Source: Sediminicola arcticus
GTDB taxonomy: Bacteria > Bacteroidota > Bacteroidia > Flavobacteriales > Flavobacteriaceae
Direction of reading: 5' to 3'
Assembly (NCBI RefSeq): GCF_040566695.1
Contig: NZ_JBEXAE010000008.1
Location: 1-64,000 of the forward strand
Length of the DNA: 64,000 nucleotides
Part shown: positions 42,401-51,460 of the stretch, piece by piece
Numbering within the stretch: position 1 is the first letter of the stretch
Layout: each line of letters opens with the position of its first letter
Made by a program: the position numbers and the translations under genes
The notes under the pieces: generated by a model
Told to the model about the DNA's origin: nothing
The model's input: the letters and a program-made list of their open reading frames with translations, nothing else
The model's database searches: none

Positions 42401-43285
42401 ATGCCCTATACCCTTACAAATAAACTTTTGGAACTCCATGTAGATTTTCCCTCAGAAAATTATACAGGTTCACGTTTCGATTGGTCTGGAAAAATAACCT
42501 CTGTGAAATTCCAGAATATATCCATTACAGGCGTGGAACAAACAAACCTAGCGGAAGGCATCCACCGTGGTAAAGGATTTTACAATGAATTTGGGATTAA
42601 CTCCCCCCTAGGTTTTGATACTACGGAGATTGGGGATTGGTTCCATAAGATTGGGGTGGGACTCTTAAAAAAAGATTCAGATATCTACGACTTCCAAAAA
42701 AACTACGAAGTGCACCCTGCCGAATTTAATGTTATCAAAAGCAAAACTCAAATAACTAGTACTTGTATTGCTAAGCTTTACAATGGTTTTGGGTATATTC
42801 TAAACAAAGAAATAGCGCTATTTAAAAGTGGTTTTACGATCCGTTATCAATTAAAGAATACAGGTGATAAAACTATAAAAACCAATGAATACAACCACAA
42901 TTTTTTGGCCGTAGACAAAAGTTTAATTGGAATTGACTATCACTTAAAATTTTCATTTCCCTTACAGCCCAATCTTTTTGGGGAAACGGTAAACCCTGAA
43001 AAGAAGGCGATCTTAGGTAAAGATGACGTTTCCTTTATAGGAACGCCCCAAGAACAATTCTTTTTTAGTAATCTGTCTGGAGGTAAAACCGTCTATGCCC
43101 AATGGGAACTGCTGAATCTCAAAAGTAATATCGGGATCCGTGAAACCGGAAGTTTCCCGACTAATTCCTTTAACCTCTGGGGATGGACCCATGTGATCAG
43201 TCCTGAAATATATCATACAATTGCCCTTAATCCCGGAGAAACCACGTCTTGGTCTAGAACGTACGATATTTTTACCATAGCCTAG
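42401..43285 (+). CDS. Aldose 1-epimerase-like protein
   Basis: 294-aa protein with the galactose-mutarotase-like beta fold: EFGINSPLGFDTTEIGDWFH, NEYNHNFLAVDK with the catalytic-type His, LWGWTHVISPEIYHTI and a C-terminal NPGETTSWSRTYDIF. The family interconverts alpha- and beta-aldoses, but this subgroup is divergent and the substrate is unknown. It follows the DedA gene by 20 bases and may share its transcript. Confidence 0.75.
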   Translation: MPYTLTNKLLELHVDFPSENYTGSRFDWSGKITSVKFQNISITGVEQTNLAEGIHRGKGFYNEFGINSPLGFDTTEIGDWFHKIGVGLLKKDSDIYDFQKNYEVHPAEFNVIKSKTQITSTCIAKLYNGFGYILNKEIALFKSGFTIRYQLKNTGDKTIKTNEYNHNFLAVDKSLIGIDYHLKFSFPLQPNLFGETVNPEKKAILGKDDVSFIGTPQEQFFFSNLSGGKTVYAQWELLNLKSNIGIRETGSFPTNSFNLWGWTHVISPEIYHTIALNPGETTSWSRTYDIFTIA

Positions 43286-43622
43286 TCCAACGAATCTAAA
43301 GAAGAGGTTCCCATCTTTTTCAGTGGGCAAGTAATCGTGAACTGAATTTCAAGCAATGTAAAAAAATCCATAAACAACTGTTATGTAGTAATTTATGTTC
43401 GTTTTATTTTTGCTGATCAGCAATTATATTCTGTATTAGGTATGTCAAATCCCCCCTTACTTTTAAAATTAAAGGTTTGGATAAAGTGTTGCAATCCGAT
43501 TTATTCATATGCTATGCTAGATCCTGATACCATACAGGCATATATTCAAGGTATTATCATTCTTAAGTTTTAAACGGGAAAGCCGAAAACCAATCCAAGT
43601 AAGCACCAACAAATGAAACCAA
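43286..43622. other. Gene-free stretch
   Basis: 337 bases, A+T-rich, no coding frame of note on either strand and no clear terminator. Only the upstream region of the next decayed gene is here. Confidence 0.35.
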
Positions 43623-44503
43623 ATGAAAACTAAAAACACCTTCATCCTCTTCATTACTCTTGTAAGTATGGCGACCACCTTCGCCCAAAAAAGCAACATT
43701 AACAAAGACCTTAAAATGTATTCCCAAGTTTGGGACGACATTGTAAACAAGGGTCAGATAGACCGCATTAATACCGAAAATTTCGCCACGGACATTACTT
43801 TGGTCACAAGTCCAGAGAACATTGTAGGGATTGAAGGTTTTAAAGCCTATTACCAAAAAACCTCACAGGGTTTTCGGATGTTTCCTTTACCATTCTCGAT
43901 GTCTTTGGACAAAACGATAAAATAGTAAAAAAATGGAATTTTAAGGGCACACACACGGACGACTTCTTTGGTATCCCCGCCACAGGAAAAATGGTGGACA
44001 TAGATGGGGTGACCTTGGTGAAAATGAAAAACGGAAAAATTGCCCAAGAACAGGATTTTATGGACAATATGTTGTTTATGACTCAATTGGGAATGCTGTC
44101 CAATCCAGAAAATACGTGTATTGTGGACAACCTCTATAAGGCCTTTGCTGTTGGGGATATTCCTTCTGTACTCAGCACAATGGACGCCAATATTGTTTGG
44201 AACGAGGCCGAAGGCAATGCATATGCCGACGGTAATCCGTACATAGGACCAGATCCTATTTTAAATGCCGTTTTTGCACGCCTCGGAGCAGATCACGAAT
44301 ACTATAACCTTACCGATATCCAATTACATGAGATGAGCAATGACCAAGTGCTTGCCACCTTACGCTATGATGCCAAATTGAAGGAAAATGGTGTCTTAAT
44401 AGATGCCCAGGCCGCCCACCTTTGGACCCTGAAAGATGGAAAAGTGATCGGCTTTCAGCAGTTTGTAGATACCAACCAATTAGCGGATACTCTCAGTAAA
44501 TAA
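43623..44503 (+). pseudogene. Secreted two-domain SnoaL-like protein, frameshifted
   Basis: The first frame has a signal peptide (MKTKNTFILFITLVSMATTF) and an NTF2/SnoaL-like start (DLKMYSQVWDDIVNKGQIDR, GIEGFKAYYQK). At about 43856-43861 one A is missing from an A-run, after which the correct frame gives NLTGFSDVSFTILDVFGQND and continues VKKWNFKGTHTDDFFGIPAT, then a second SnoaL-like domain (VDNLYKAFAVGDIPSVLSTM, LRYDAKLKENGVLIDAQ). Both domains would be of normal size. The only lesion seen is this 1-base loss, so a sequencing error cannot be excluded. Likely a ketosteroid-isomerase-like secreted enzyme when intact. Confidence 0.7.
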
Positions 44504-44710
44504 GCAAACACTATATAAAGGAAAAGCGGAAATTTGTTGAGCCTATTCCTTTAATAATGCCGAATAATCTTAAAAAAAAGCTACTAAAGCGCAAGTGATC
44601 ACGGCTTGTGCTTTTTTAATATATTTATAATATCCGTTCAACCATAACTTTTCGTCTCGATAGCCATTGGGATTATAAGGATGGGTATAACCTAACCACC
44701 AATGGAAAAC

Positions 44711-45466
44711 ATGATCAAGCTTTTTAGGAGAATTCGGCAAAACCTGTTGACTGAAAATAAGTTCAACAAATACCTTCTTTATGCCATTGGGGAGATTGTA
44801 CTAGTGGTTATTGGTATTTTGATCGCTTTACAGATCAATAATCTAAATGAGGAAAGCAAGATCAATACCTCTGTTGCCAAACATTTAATTATTCTAAAGT
44901 AAAACATACTGGAGGATCAAATACAATTGAGGGAATTACAACACATTATGATGGAAAATTCCCATTACGCAGACTCATCCGTGTTGCAAATAAGAACCTT
45001 GATTCCTCTTGATAATCAAATTAAAAAGTATTTAAGCAAATTAATACAAGAATATCAGTTTAGACCCAATACCAATGCCATAGAAACCATTACACAATCC
45101 AATGAAATTCCTTCCTTAGATTCTGAACTACAAACTGCTATTCTTAATTATTATGCCCTGATAGAACGAACAAAAGAACGGGAACACATTTCAAACACCC
45201 AAAGACAAAGTAAGTATGAGAACCATATAAATAATTATTATCCCGAAATATTTCAAAAGGACAATGAATGGGACTTCGTTAAAACATTCTATAAAAATGA
45301 CCCCAGACCTATAACCCCTATTAATGAAAACAAATTCCTTTTGGATAGACCTCTGGAAGCATTGTTAGTCTCAAGATATTTTCAGAGTAGTGTTCTTCAG
45401 GAGTATTACACCGATTTATTGGAGTCCTCAGAAACTATTCTGAAATTATTGTCAGAAGAATCATAG
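44711..45466 (+). pseudogene. DUF6090-family membrane-anchored protein, one nonsense codon
   Basis: The frame reads MIKLFRRIRQNLLTENKFNK, then the membrane helix YAIGEIVLVVIGILIALQIN and HLIILK, then TAA at 44900-44902, and continues in the same frame NILEDQIQLRELQHIMMENS...LLESSETILKLLSEES. A basic N-terminus, one hydrophobic helix and an acidic helical tail match DUF6090, common in flavobacteria and of unknown function. A single base change would restore it. The gene may start at 44702 or 44711. Because the rest of the frame is intact, decay is recent. Confidence 0.78.
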
Positions 45467-45498
45467 CGGTAAACTTTTATCTATAAAAACCTATAGGT

Positions 45499-45630
45499 AT
45501 GAAAACAATGACCTGCAGACAATTGGGAGGGGTCTATGATCTGCCATTTAGGACCAACACTTTTGATGAAATAGCCGAGATGAGCAAAAAGCAAGAGCTT
45601 ATAAAACCCCCTAAAGCCATGAAAGAGTAG
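45499..45630 (+). pseudogene. Truncated DUF1059-like small protein
   Basis: A 43-codon frame reads MKTMTCRQLGGVYDLPFRTN and TFDEIAEMSKKQELIKPPKA. The start resembles the small DUF1059 proteins (MKTMTCxQLGGxCD...FDEIxxMSKKHxxEM), but the second conserved Cys is replaced (GVYD for GACD) and the usual C-terminal half is missing. It may be a truncated remnant rather than a working gene; it could still be translated. Confidence 0.55.
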
Positions 45631-45674
45631 TTCTAAAAAAAGAGAACTGAATTTAATGCTCTATGAAAGGATAA

Positions 45675-45981
45675 ATAAAATATTCCAGAAAGGCAGGAGC
45701 AATAGCAAATACCGGTATATCAACGTATACTGGACAAATATTAACTAATCTCGGTGCTATATCGGGCTTTGAAACCGCTACTCATTATGGAGAAATTGTT
45801 CCTCCTAGTGGAGATGTTGAGATAATTAAGGAGATTGATGGTACTGCTACTTTTAGCCTGTATCAAAATGGAGTGCTAATACCCAATTCTAGCAGAATTA
45901 GAACAACAAAAGTTAATACGGTCGATGTTACTTTACGAGCAATGGCTACTATCGCTCAAGATGAAAATATTGAGGTGAGAT
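45675..45981 (+). pseudogene. C-terminal fragment of a secreted repeat-type protein
   Basis: An open frame without a start codon reads IKYSRKAGAIANTGISTYTG, QILTNLGAISGFETATHYGE, IVPPSGDVEIIKEIDGTATF, SLYQNGVLIPNSSRIRTTKV and NTVDVTLRAMATIAQDENIE. The beta-rich composition is like the C-terminal head of collagen-like or adhesin-type surface proteins, but no family is certain. It runs straight into a decapitated thioesterase gene at about 45982, so it is the left side of a deletion/recombination junction. Confidence 0.5.
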
Positions 45982-46428
45982 GGATTGCGTGTAATGAGCG
46001 CTGCGAAATACCCCATCTATATGGATTTTGTCCGTTGGGAATTAATTGCTAGATCAAAATCATTAAAAGCCATTGTAAAAAGAGGACTTGCACCAACATT
46101 AGGTTCCCAAAAGATTATTTACAGAAAACCTTTAAAAATCTGGTCAAAATTTGATGTGGTATTGGAGAGTGTTGGCATGGATGATAAGTGGATTTACAAT
46201 ATTCATTATTTTGAACAAGAAAATGAAGTTAAGGCAATAGGCATTACAGGAATACTTATTTGGAGAAAAAATATTCCCACTGACCTCACGGATATCATGA
46301 AAGAAGTTGGTGAAAATGGAAAAATAGTTCCCCCCTCTTGGGTCTTAAAAATCTTTAAAGAGGATAAAAAAATTATAGAAAATGCCAACGAAATAATCTA
46401 TAGCCAGCAAGGCACTAGTATTTCATAG
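45982..46428 (+). pseudogene. N-terminally truncated acyl-CoA thioesterase copy
   Basis: From GGATTGCG at 45982 the sequence parallels the intact thioesterase gene at 48844-49389: RVMSAAKYPIYMDFVRWELI against RVMTAAKYPIYMDFVRWELI, and so on to PPSWVLKIFKEDKKIIENAN. About 20 residues differ over about 130, so the copies diverged before or since duplication. The first 40 residues of the hotdog domain, with part of its core strand, are missing and replaced by an unrelated fragment. A TTG or ATG start could give a 144-147-aa product of doubtful function. Confidence 0.72.
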
Positions 46429-46438
46429 AAACATACTG

Positions 46439-46528
46439 CCCCTCGCGCACAATGGAGAGGGCTGGACACAAAACCCCAATAAATTCATGATGATGAGTAA
46501 AATAGGTTTCGACTGCGCTGAACCTGAC
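46439..46528. repeat. Palindromic intergenic repeat, copy A (divergent)
   Basis: Starts CCTCGCGCACAATGGAGAGG, has GGACACA, and ends GGTTTCGACTGCGCTGAACC. The two ends are related to each other as inverted repeats (GCGCA-TCGA type), as in the copies near 50.3 and 51.3 kb. It lies between the truncated thioesterase and the MFS gene. The 5' arm is eroded relative to copies C and D. Confidence 0.6.
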
Positions 46529-46722
46529 AATGAAAAATTTCATAAGATTCCCCGATGCCACCTCTAAGGCAGGCGGGGATCTTTCTTTATAACTAAATTC
46601 TCACTACATACAAGAGGTCCCACCCTAGCTAAGAACTCCATCCTATTCCCAATAACCTTTATGAAGAATAAAGCCACTTAAATTTTTTAACCCATCTTTG
46701 GACTACCCTGAAAAGAAGTAGT
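46529..46722. other. Gap before the MFS gene
   Basis: A hairpin with GATCCCCGCC-type symmetry (CCCCGATGCC...GGCGGGGATC, about 46550-46580) followed by TTTCTTT may be a terminator. No gene is recognised. Confidence 0.35.
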
Positions 46723-47937
46723 ATGAAAGATAACATAAAACTTGGACTAAAAGAAAACTGGCCACAATTCACCATTTTGGTGATTGTTAATGCCTTTGTA
46801 GGTGGTATGGTAGGTTTGGAACGCACCATTATCCCCAAATTTGCTGAATTGGAATTTGGGATGGCTTCCAAAACCGCAATCCTTTCCTTTATTATCGCCT
46901 TTGGCATCACCAAGGCCGTCACCAATTACTTTACAGGAAAATTGGCCAATAGGTTTGGCAGAAGGAATCTTTTGGTACTGGGTTGGATCATTGCCCTTCC
47001 CATTCCTTTTCTATTGATCTACGCCCCTTCCTGGAACTGGGTTATTTTTGCCAATATCCTTTTGGGTGTAAATCAAGGATTGACATGGAGCAGTACCGTG
47101 GTGATGAAAATAGATCTGGTAGGGCAAAAAGATCGCGGCTTGGCCATGGGCATTAATGAGTTTGCCGGCTATTTCGCCGTAGGGGTGGTCGCCTTTCTAA
47201 CGGGTATTATTGCACAAGAATATGGGGTTACTCCCTACCCTTTTTATTTGGGAATCGGTATTTCTATTATTGGTCTATTATTAACGGTATTCTTTGTTAA
47301 GGATACCCGAAAATTTGTGGACCAGGAACAAAAGACCACCGAGACCAATACCTTGGAAAACGTCTTTTTGGAAACCTCATTTAAGGACAGAACATTAAGT
47401 TCCATTACCCAAGCAGGGTTGGTGAACAATTTAAATGATGGGATGATCTGGGGTCTTTTGCCCATCCTCCTATTTTCCTTTAATTATGATTCAAAAAGCA
47501 TAGGTCTTATTGCCGCCATTTACCCTGCCGTTTGGGGAATAGGTCAGCTTTTTACAGGAAAAATGGCAGATCTCTATTCTAAAAAAGGCATGCTTTTTTG
47601 GGGCATGCTCTTGCAGGGACTAGCCATATTGTTCATTCCTGTTTTTACAGGTTTTTATGAATTGGCCAGTATTGCTGCCCTCTTGGGTCTTGGAACAGCC
47701 TTGGTATACCCTACATTTCTATCGGCCATTGCAGAGGCTACCTCACCAAGACAACGGGCAGAAAGTATTGGGGTCTTTAGGTTATGGCGAGATTTGGGCT
47801 ACGCCATAGGTGCCATTGTATCTGGGGTCATTGCGGACATGTTTGGGATAACCTATGCCGTATTGACCATTGGGGTTCTCACAGTGCTGTCTTCATTGGT
47901 GATTCAATTTAGAATGCCAAAGGATCGCAAAAAGTAG
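46723..47937 (+). CDS. Major facilitator superfamily transporter
   Basis: 404-aa, about 12-helix secondary transporter. The cytoplasmic loop-2 signature GKLANRFGRRNLLVLG (motif A) is at about residues 69-84, with a second related loop (GKMADLYSKKG) in the C-terminal half. LLGVNQGLTWSSTVVMKIDL with ARG/Lys spacing is typical of the superfamily. The substrate is unknown; a multidrug/efflux-like role is one option. It is intact, though neighbours on both sides are eroded genes and repeats. Confidence 0.87.
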   Translation: MKDNIKLGLKENWPQFTILVIVNAFVGGMVGLERTIIPKFAELEFGMASKTAILSFIIAFGITKAVTNYFTGKLANRFGRRNLLVLGWIIALPIPFLLIYAPSWNWVIFANILLGVNQGLTWSSTVVMKIDLVGQKDRGLAMGINEFAGYFAVGVVAFLTGIIAQEYGVTPYPFYLGIGISIIGLLLTVFFVKDTRKFVDQEQKTTETNTLENVFLETSFKDRTLSSITQAGLVNNLNDGMIWGLLPILLFSFNYDSKSIGLIAAIYPAVWGIGQLFTGKMADLYSKKGMLFWGMLLQGLAILFIPVFTGFYELASIAALLGLGTALVYPTFLSAIAEATSPRQRAESIGVFRLWRDLGYAIGAIVSGVIADMFGITYAVLTIGVLTVLSSLVIQFRMPKDRKK

Positions 47938-48154
47938 TTTTACAGTGCCCTCATTTTCCCAGCACACACTATTACCTCTTAACTGCGCCCGAGGCGACAA
48001 TTACTTCCATTAGTATTTCATAATTAAAATCTTTTTGGTTTAAATAGGTGTTTTTTCTATATTGTCGAAATTAACGAACTACGATACTAAAATTATACTT
48101 GTAGATTTCAGTAATTAATTAAGTGCCATTACATAAAAAATCAGTGATAAAATT

Positions 48155-48550
48155 ATGAAAACTGCATTTCGAGTAATTTCAACATTTATATCATTTATTA
48201 GTAGCTACCTTTTTATATATTGGGTTCCATTCTCCTTGATTCCCGGAGCACACACTATTGCTTGGATTCCCAATGTTGTTTCATTGCTTTTGGCAATGGG
48301 TATTGCCTTTTTTATTTGGAAAAAAACGAGAGCTATGTCAAACAACTTGGCTCTATATATTATCATGGGTGGGGTCATCACGGGAGCTATCGGATTTATA
48401 TTAGGCTTTTTCGGCCCCATTATTTTCACCCCAAATTCTGCCCAAGGCCCTTTACTTGGAATTTTCATCACAGGACCAATTGGTTTTCTGATTGGAATTG
48501 TGGTAGGTGGAATTTATTGGAGGGTTAAAGTAAGAAACAATCCATCTTAA
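48155..48550 (+). CDS. Membrane protein of unknown function
   Basis: 131-aa protein with four helices (FISSYLFIYWVPFSLI; WIPNVVSLLLAMGIAFFIW; LYIIMGGVITGAIGFILGFF; GPLLGIFITGPIGFLIGIVV). Gly-rich helices 3 and 4 resemble small channel- or scaffold-like proteins. No family is recognised. It is surrounded by unrelated genes and a half-copy of the intergenic repeat. Confidence 0.65.
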   Translation: MKTAFRVISTFISFISSYLFIYWVPFSLIPGAHTIAWIPNVVSLLLAMGIAFFIWKKTRAMSNNLALYIIMGGVITGAIGFILGFFGPIIFTPNSAQGPLLGIFITGPIGFLIGIVVGGIYWRVKVRNNPS

Positions 48551-48674
48551 TTAAGATAGCAAGGCACGAGGTTTAAGCCCCGAAATATGCCAATATTTTA
48601 TACTATTAAAAGAAAAAATAACTGGATAAAACGGTTGCCAACAAGGACTATTACATATTGTAACCCACAATATC

Positions 48675-48691
48675 CTCTCGAGCGCAGTCGA
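48675..48691. repeat. Palindromic repeat, half copy (B)
   Basis: CTCTCGAGCGCAGTCGA matches the left arm of the intergenic palindromic repeat (copies C and D), but the rest of the element is missing. Confidence 0.55.
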
Positions 48692-48843
48692 TATGTTCTT
48701 TTTTAGCTCCAACCCACCTGGTTTGCTAAAATTTTTTAAAGTTTAATAGATTATATTTTCTAAATTGGAGCAAAGAATAACCTCTTTAAGCCAAAGAAAA
48801 CCAATGGCCTTCTGTAATTAATTAACTATATCCAAAAACCCGC

Positions 48844-49389
48844 ATGATTTATTACTGGTGCAGTATTTTAAAAATATTGGTCCTGAGAAATTTACAAAGT
48901 GAAGTGAAATATGACCAGACCATAAGAAGATCTTTTAGGGTCGGACTCTTTGATTGTGACGGATTGCGAGTAATGACGGCCGCCAAATACCCTATCTATA
49001 TGGACTTTGTTCGATGGGAGTTAATTGCCAGATCTAAACTATTCAACGCTATTGTAAAAAGAGGTCTTGCACCAACGTTGGGATCCCAAAAGATTATTTA
49101 CAGAAAGCCTTTGAAAATTTGGTCAAAATTTGATGTGGTACTGAAGAGTGTTGGCATGGATGACAAGTGGATCTACCATGTTCATTATTTTGAACAAGAA
49201 AATGAAGTCAAGGCAATAGGCATTACCCGTGCACTGATATGGAAAAGAAATGTTCCCACTGCGCTTACAGATATCATGAAAGAAGTTGGTGCCACTGAAA
49301 AAACAGTCCCCCCCTCTTGGGTTTTAAAAATATTTGAAGATGATAAAGAAATTATAGAACATGCCAACCATTTGAAACAGCCTAAATGA
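48844..49389 (+). CDS. Acyl-CoA thioesterase (hotdog fold, THEM6-like)
   Basis: 181-aa thioesterase of the 4HBT-like hotdog family. The N-terminal MIYYWCSILKILVLRNLQSE is a short hydrophobic helix, then FRVGLFDCDGLRVMTAAKYP, YMDFVRWELIARSKLFNAIV, LAPTLGSQKIIYRKPLKIWS and IYHVHYFEQENEVKAIGITR. The DCDGLRVMTAAKYPIYMD segment resembles the active-site region of THEM6-like thioesterases. Its stop overlaps the ATG of the following esterase pseudogene (ATGA). A decapitated paralog lies 2.4 kb upstream. Confidence 0.8.
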   Translation: MIYYWCSILKILVLRNLQSEVKYDQTIRRSFRVGLFDCDGLRVMTAAKYPIYMDFVRWELIARSKLFNAIVKRGLAPTLGSQKIIYRKPLKIWSKFDVVLKSVGMDDKWIYHVHYFEQENEVKAIGITRALIWKRNVPTALTDIMKEVGATEKTVPPSWVLKIFEDDKEIIEHANHLKQPK

Positions 49390-50283
49390 AAAAGACACGA
49401 ATCAGTTTAACCATTATTGGTCTCCTTCTTTTGGCCTCCTGCTCAAAAAGGCTCACCGCCATCCAAAATAAAACACCTGAACAGATTGGAACTGCTTACA
49501 CTATACATAAAGATGTTTCATATGGTTCGGATGTCGAATAGAAGATGGACATGTATCTTTCTAAGCATGCTACATCTTATGGCAATAAGAATTACACCAT
49601 TGTATTCCTTCACGGGGGCGGCTATTATGTAAGCGATAAAACCCAAGAGGAAAAATACATTGAGCCTTATCTTAAAAAAGGCCTTAACATTATCAACATG
49701 AATTACCGACTAAAAAAGGGAATTCCATTGGCAACAAGTGACTTAACAAATGCTTTAAACTTTCTCCACACGAATAACAGCGCTTATAAGTTAAATTTAT
49801 ACAATGTAATTGTGACCGGTTTTTCTGCGGGAGCACATATAGCTACAAATGTTGGGGTTAACCCAAAATAATCCTGAATATCCCAATCAATTACATGATG
49901 GAATTTCCATCACTGGAATCATTAACTTTTCTGGTCCCGTAGCCGGCTTGGACATTGTGGAAAAAATTTTTTCGGATAGTGATATTGAAATAATGAGCGA
50001 AATAGGCAGGGCACTATTTCCGTTGAGCGAAGGTTATGAATCTAAGGAGAACATAGCAGTCTATGAACCTATAACCTACTTTGACCAAAACGATCCACCA
50101 ATATTCTTGTGGCACGGAGGTAATGATAATCAGGTACCCCCAAAAACATTTGAAAGGTTCGTTCCAATGCTTCAACCTCAAAAGGACGTGGTGATGTTCT
50201 TAGCAGAGGGACAACACAGCCCAAACCTTGAAGAATTACAGAATGCCTATAATACCATCTTTCTCTTTTTAGATACTTTATAA
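49386..50283 (+). pseudogene. Alpha/beta-hydrolase (esterase) lipoprotein pseudogene
   Basis: The frame reads MKKTRISLTIIGLLLLASCS (lipobox), ...SYGSDVE-TAG (49539-49541)-KMDMYLSKHATSYGNKN, then the oxyanion motif FLHGGGYYV, then NVIVTGFSAGAHIATNVG (GFSAG nucleophile elbow). At about 49852-49855 one extra G shifts the frame, after which LTQNNPEYPNQLHDGISITG...GPVAGLDIVEKIF and the late HGGNDNQVPPKTF, EGQHSPNLEEL (catalytic Asp and His) continue. One nonsense and one frameshift inactivate it. It is translationally coupled to the thioesterase gene upstream, so both were once one operon. Confidence 0.83.
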
Positions 50284-50324
50284 AAAAACTCCTTCCAACA
50301 TGCGCATTGGGTATACCTTCATAT

Positions 50325-50400
50325 CCCCTAGCGCGCAGTCGAGAGGTATGGACACGCAATCCTTGATTCCAGTCAAGCGGTTTCGTCTGCGCTCAACCTG
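50325..50400. repeat. Palindromic intergenic repeat, copy C
   Basis: Runs CCCCTAGCGCGCAGTCGAG, AGGTATGGACACGCA, then ATTCCAGTCAAGCGG, and TTTCGTCTGCGCTCAACCTG. The end arms (GCGCAGTCGA / TTCGTCTGCGC) are inverted repeats, so the element can form a hairpin. Shared internal words (GGTATGGACACGCA, ATTCCAGTCAAG) link it to copy D. Confidence 0.75.
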
Positions 50401-50617
50401 AAAAACGAACACTCCCTTACACTTTACCAAAAACCTTCAAATTAAAAATTTCATCCTTCTAAGGCACTGGAAAACAAATTAATACACTTAGGTTTAGGCA
50501 GTTACCTTTATTTTATAAATGGCCATTGTTAACTTAATCTCTGGATTTTAAGACAGTATTAATACAATTTGAGTATTAAATTTTTATACTGCGAACTAAC
50601 TATTAAAACAAGTATAT

Positions 50618-50803
50618 ATGAGTACTACTTTTTTGAATACAAAGTCAAGAGGAATGACCAAAACAGTAGCTGAATTCTCCAAAGAGGAGGGTCAGAGCAA
50701 TAAAGAGTTCCGTGAATTCATCAAAGAACAAGTGTTGGAGTATAGAAAAGAGGGATTAGACGTATTTAAGTCACCAAGACCAGGAGATGATCAAAGGAAC
50801 TAA
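50618..50803 (+). CDS. Small hypothetical protein
   Basis: 61-aa soluble protein: MSTTFLNTKSRGMTKTVAEF, then SKEEGQSNKEFREFIKEQVL, EYRKEGLDVFKSP. Charged and probably helical, with no recognised domain or signal. It lies just upstream of the ribosome-hibernation-type gene. It could be a toxin/antitoxin-like or regulatory peptide, but nothing in the sequence shows it. Confidence 0.5.
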   Translation: MSTTFLNTKSRGMTKTVAEFSKEEGQSNKEFREFIKEQVLEYRKEGLDVFKSPRPGDDQRN

Positions 50804-50846
50804 ATACTTCATATCCAGATCGGATAAAGAAGGAAATAACAGAGAA

Positions 50847-50883
50847 CTAAAAGGCTATTTGCCTTCGCTAAATAGCCTTTTAG
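50847..50883. terminator. Intergenic hairpin between small gene and ribosome-associated gene
   Basis: CTAAAAGGCTATTT and AAATAGCCTTTTAG form a perfect 14-bp stem around GCCTTCGCT. The T-run is short (TTTT), so it could terminate transcription of the preceding small gene, or work in both directions. Confidence 0.6.
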
Positions 50884-50908
50884 AAATTTAAACCAAAAAT
50901 TATAGCAT

Positions 50909-51223
50909 ATGACGATTCAAATTAATACCGACAAAACGATTTCTGGAGAAAAAAGAAGTGAAGATTATTTTACCTCGCTCATTGCCGAAGCCCTGCAAAG
51001 ATTCGATTCTCATATTACCAGAATTGAGGTACATTTAAAAGATGAGAATGGAAAAAAAGATGGAATCAATGATATCTCATGTTTAATAGAAGCCAGACTT
51101 GAAGGTAGGCAACCCATTGCAATCACTAATCAGGCAGACTCTGTAGATCTGGCAGTAACAGGTGCCATTGATAAAATAAAAACGGCGGTAGAAAGCATTA
51201 TTGGAAAAATGCAAAAACACTAA
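50909..51223 (+). CDS. HPF/RaiA-like ribosome-associated protein
   Basis: 104-aa short S30AE-type protein (ribosome hibernation/translation inhibitor family). MTIQINTDKTISGEKRSEDY and FDSHITRIEVHLKDENGKKD are typical strand-loop segments, followed by DISCLIEARLEGRQPIAITN and a long helix (VDLAVTGAIDKIKTAVESII). It is divergent and slightly short, so its role in ribosome dimerisation or protection is inferred. It is probably produced in stationary or stress phase. Confidence 0.75.
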   Translation: MTIQINTDKTISGEKRSEDYFTSLIAEALQRFDSHITRIEVHLKDENGKKDGINDISCLIEARLEGRQPIAITNQADSVDLAVTGAIDKIKTAVESIIGKMQKH

Positions 51224-51274
51224 TATTTTTTAAAAATGAAAGTTGGTCATTAACTAACCTCCTTCCCTTGCTTT

Positions 51275-51357
51275 CCCCTCGAGCGCAGTCGAAAGGTATG
51301 GACACGCATACCCCGTGCAATCCATAATTCCAGTCAAGAGGTTTCGACTACGCCCCT
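51275..51357. repeat. Palindromic intergenic repeat, copy D
   Basis: Runs CCCCTCGAGCGCAGTCGAAA, GGTATGGACACGCATACC, ATTCCAGTCAAGAGG, TTTCGACTACGCCCCT. The arms GAGCGCAGTCGAAA and TTTCGACTACGC are inverted repeats. Its centre is longer than in copy C by a short insertion. It lies between the HPF-like gene and a secreted protein. Confidence 0.75.
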
Positions 51358-51460
51358 CCTCCCAACATTTCCTACCACGTTACGGGAAACCGTAAAGAAA
51401 AACTAATAGTTATTCTCTTCTTTGTGATCGTAAATATCCAAGAAAAAACGATTACATATT

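Noticed and set aside
39896..50283. Stop-codon recoding (TAG or TGA read as an amino acid)
   Set aside because: TAA, TAG and TGA all appear in the interrupted genes, alongside frameshifts and a lost start; intact genes use all stops normally. Decay is the simpler explanation.
46439..51357. CRISPR array
   Set aside because: The repeats are 70-90 bp, unevenly spaced by kilobases, palindromic and imperfect; no regular spacers or cas genes are present.
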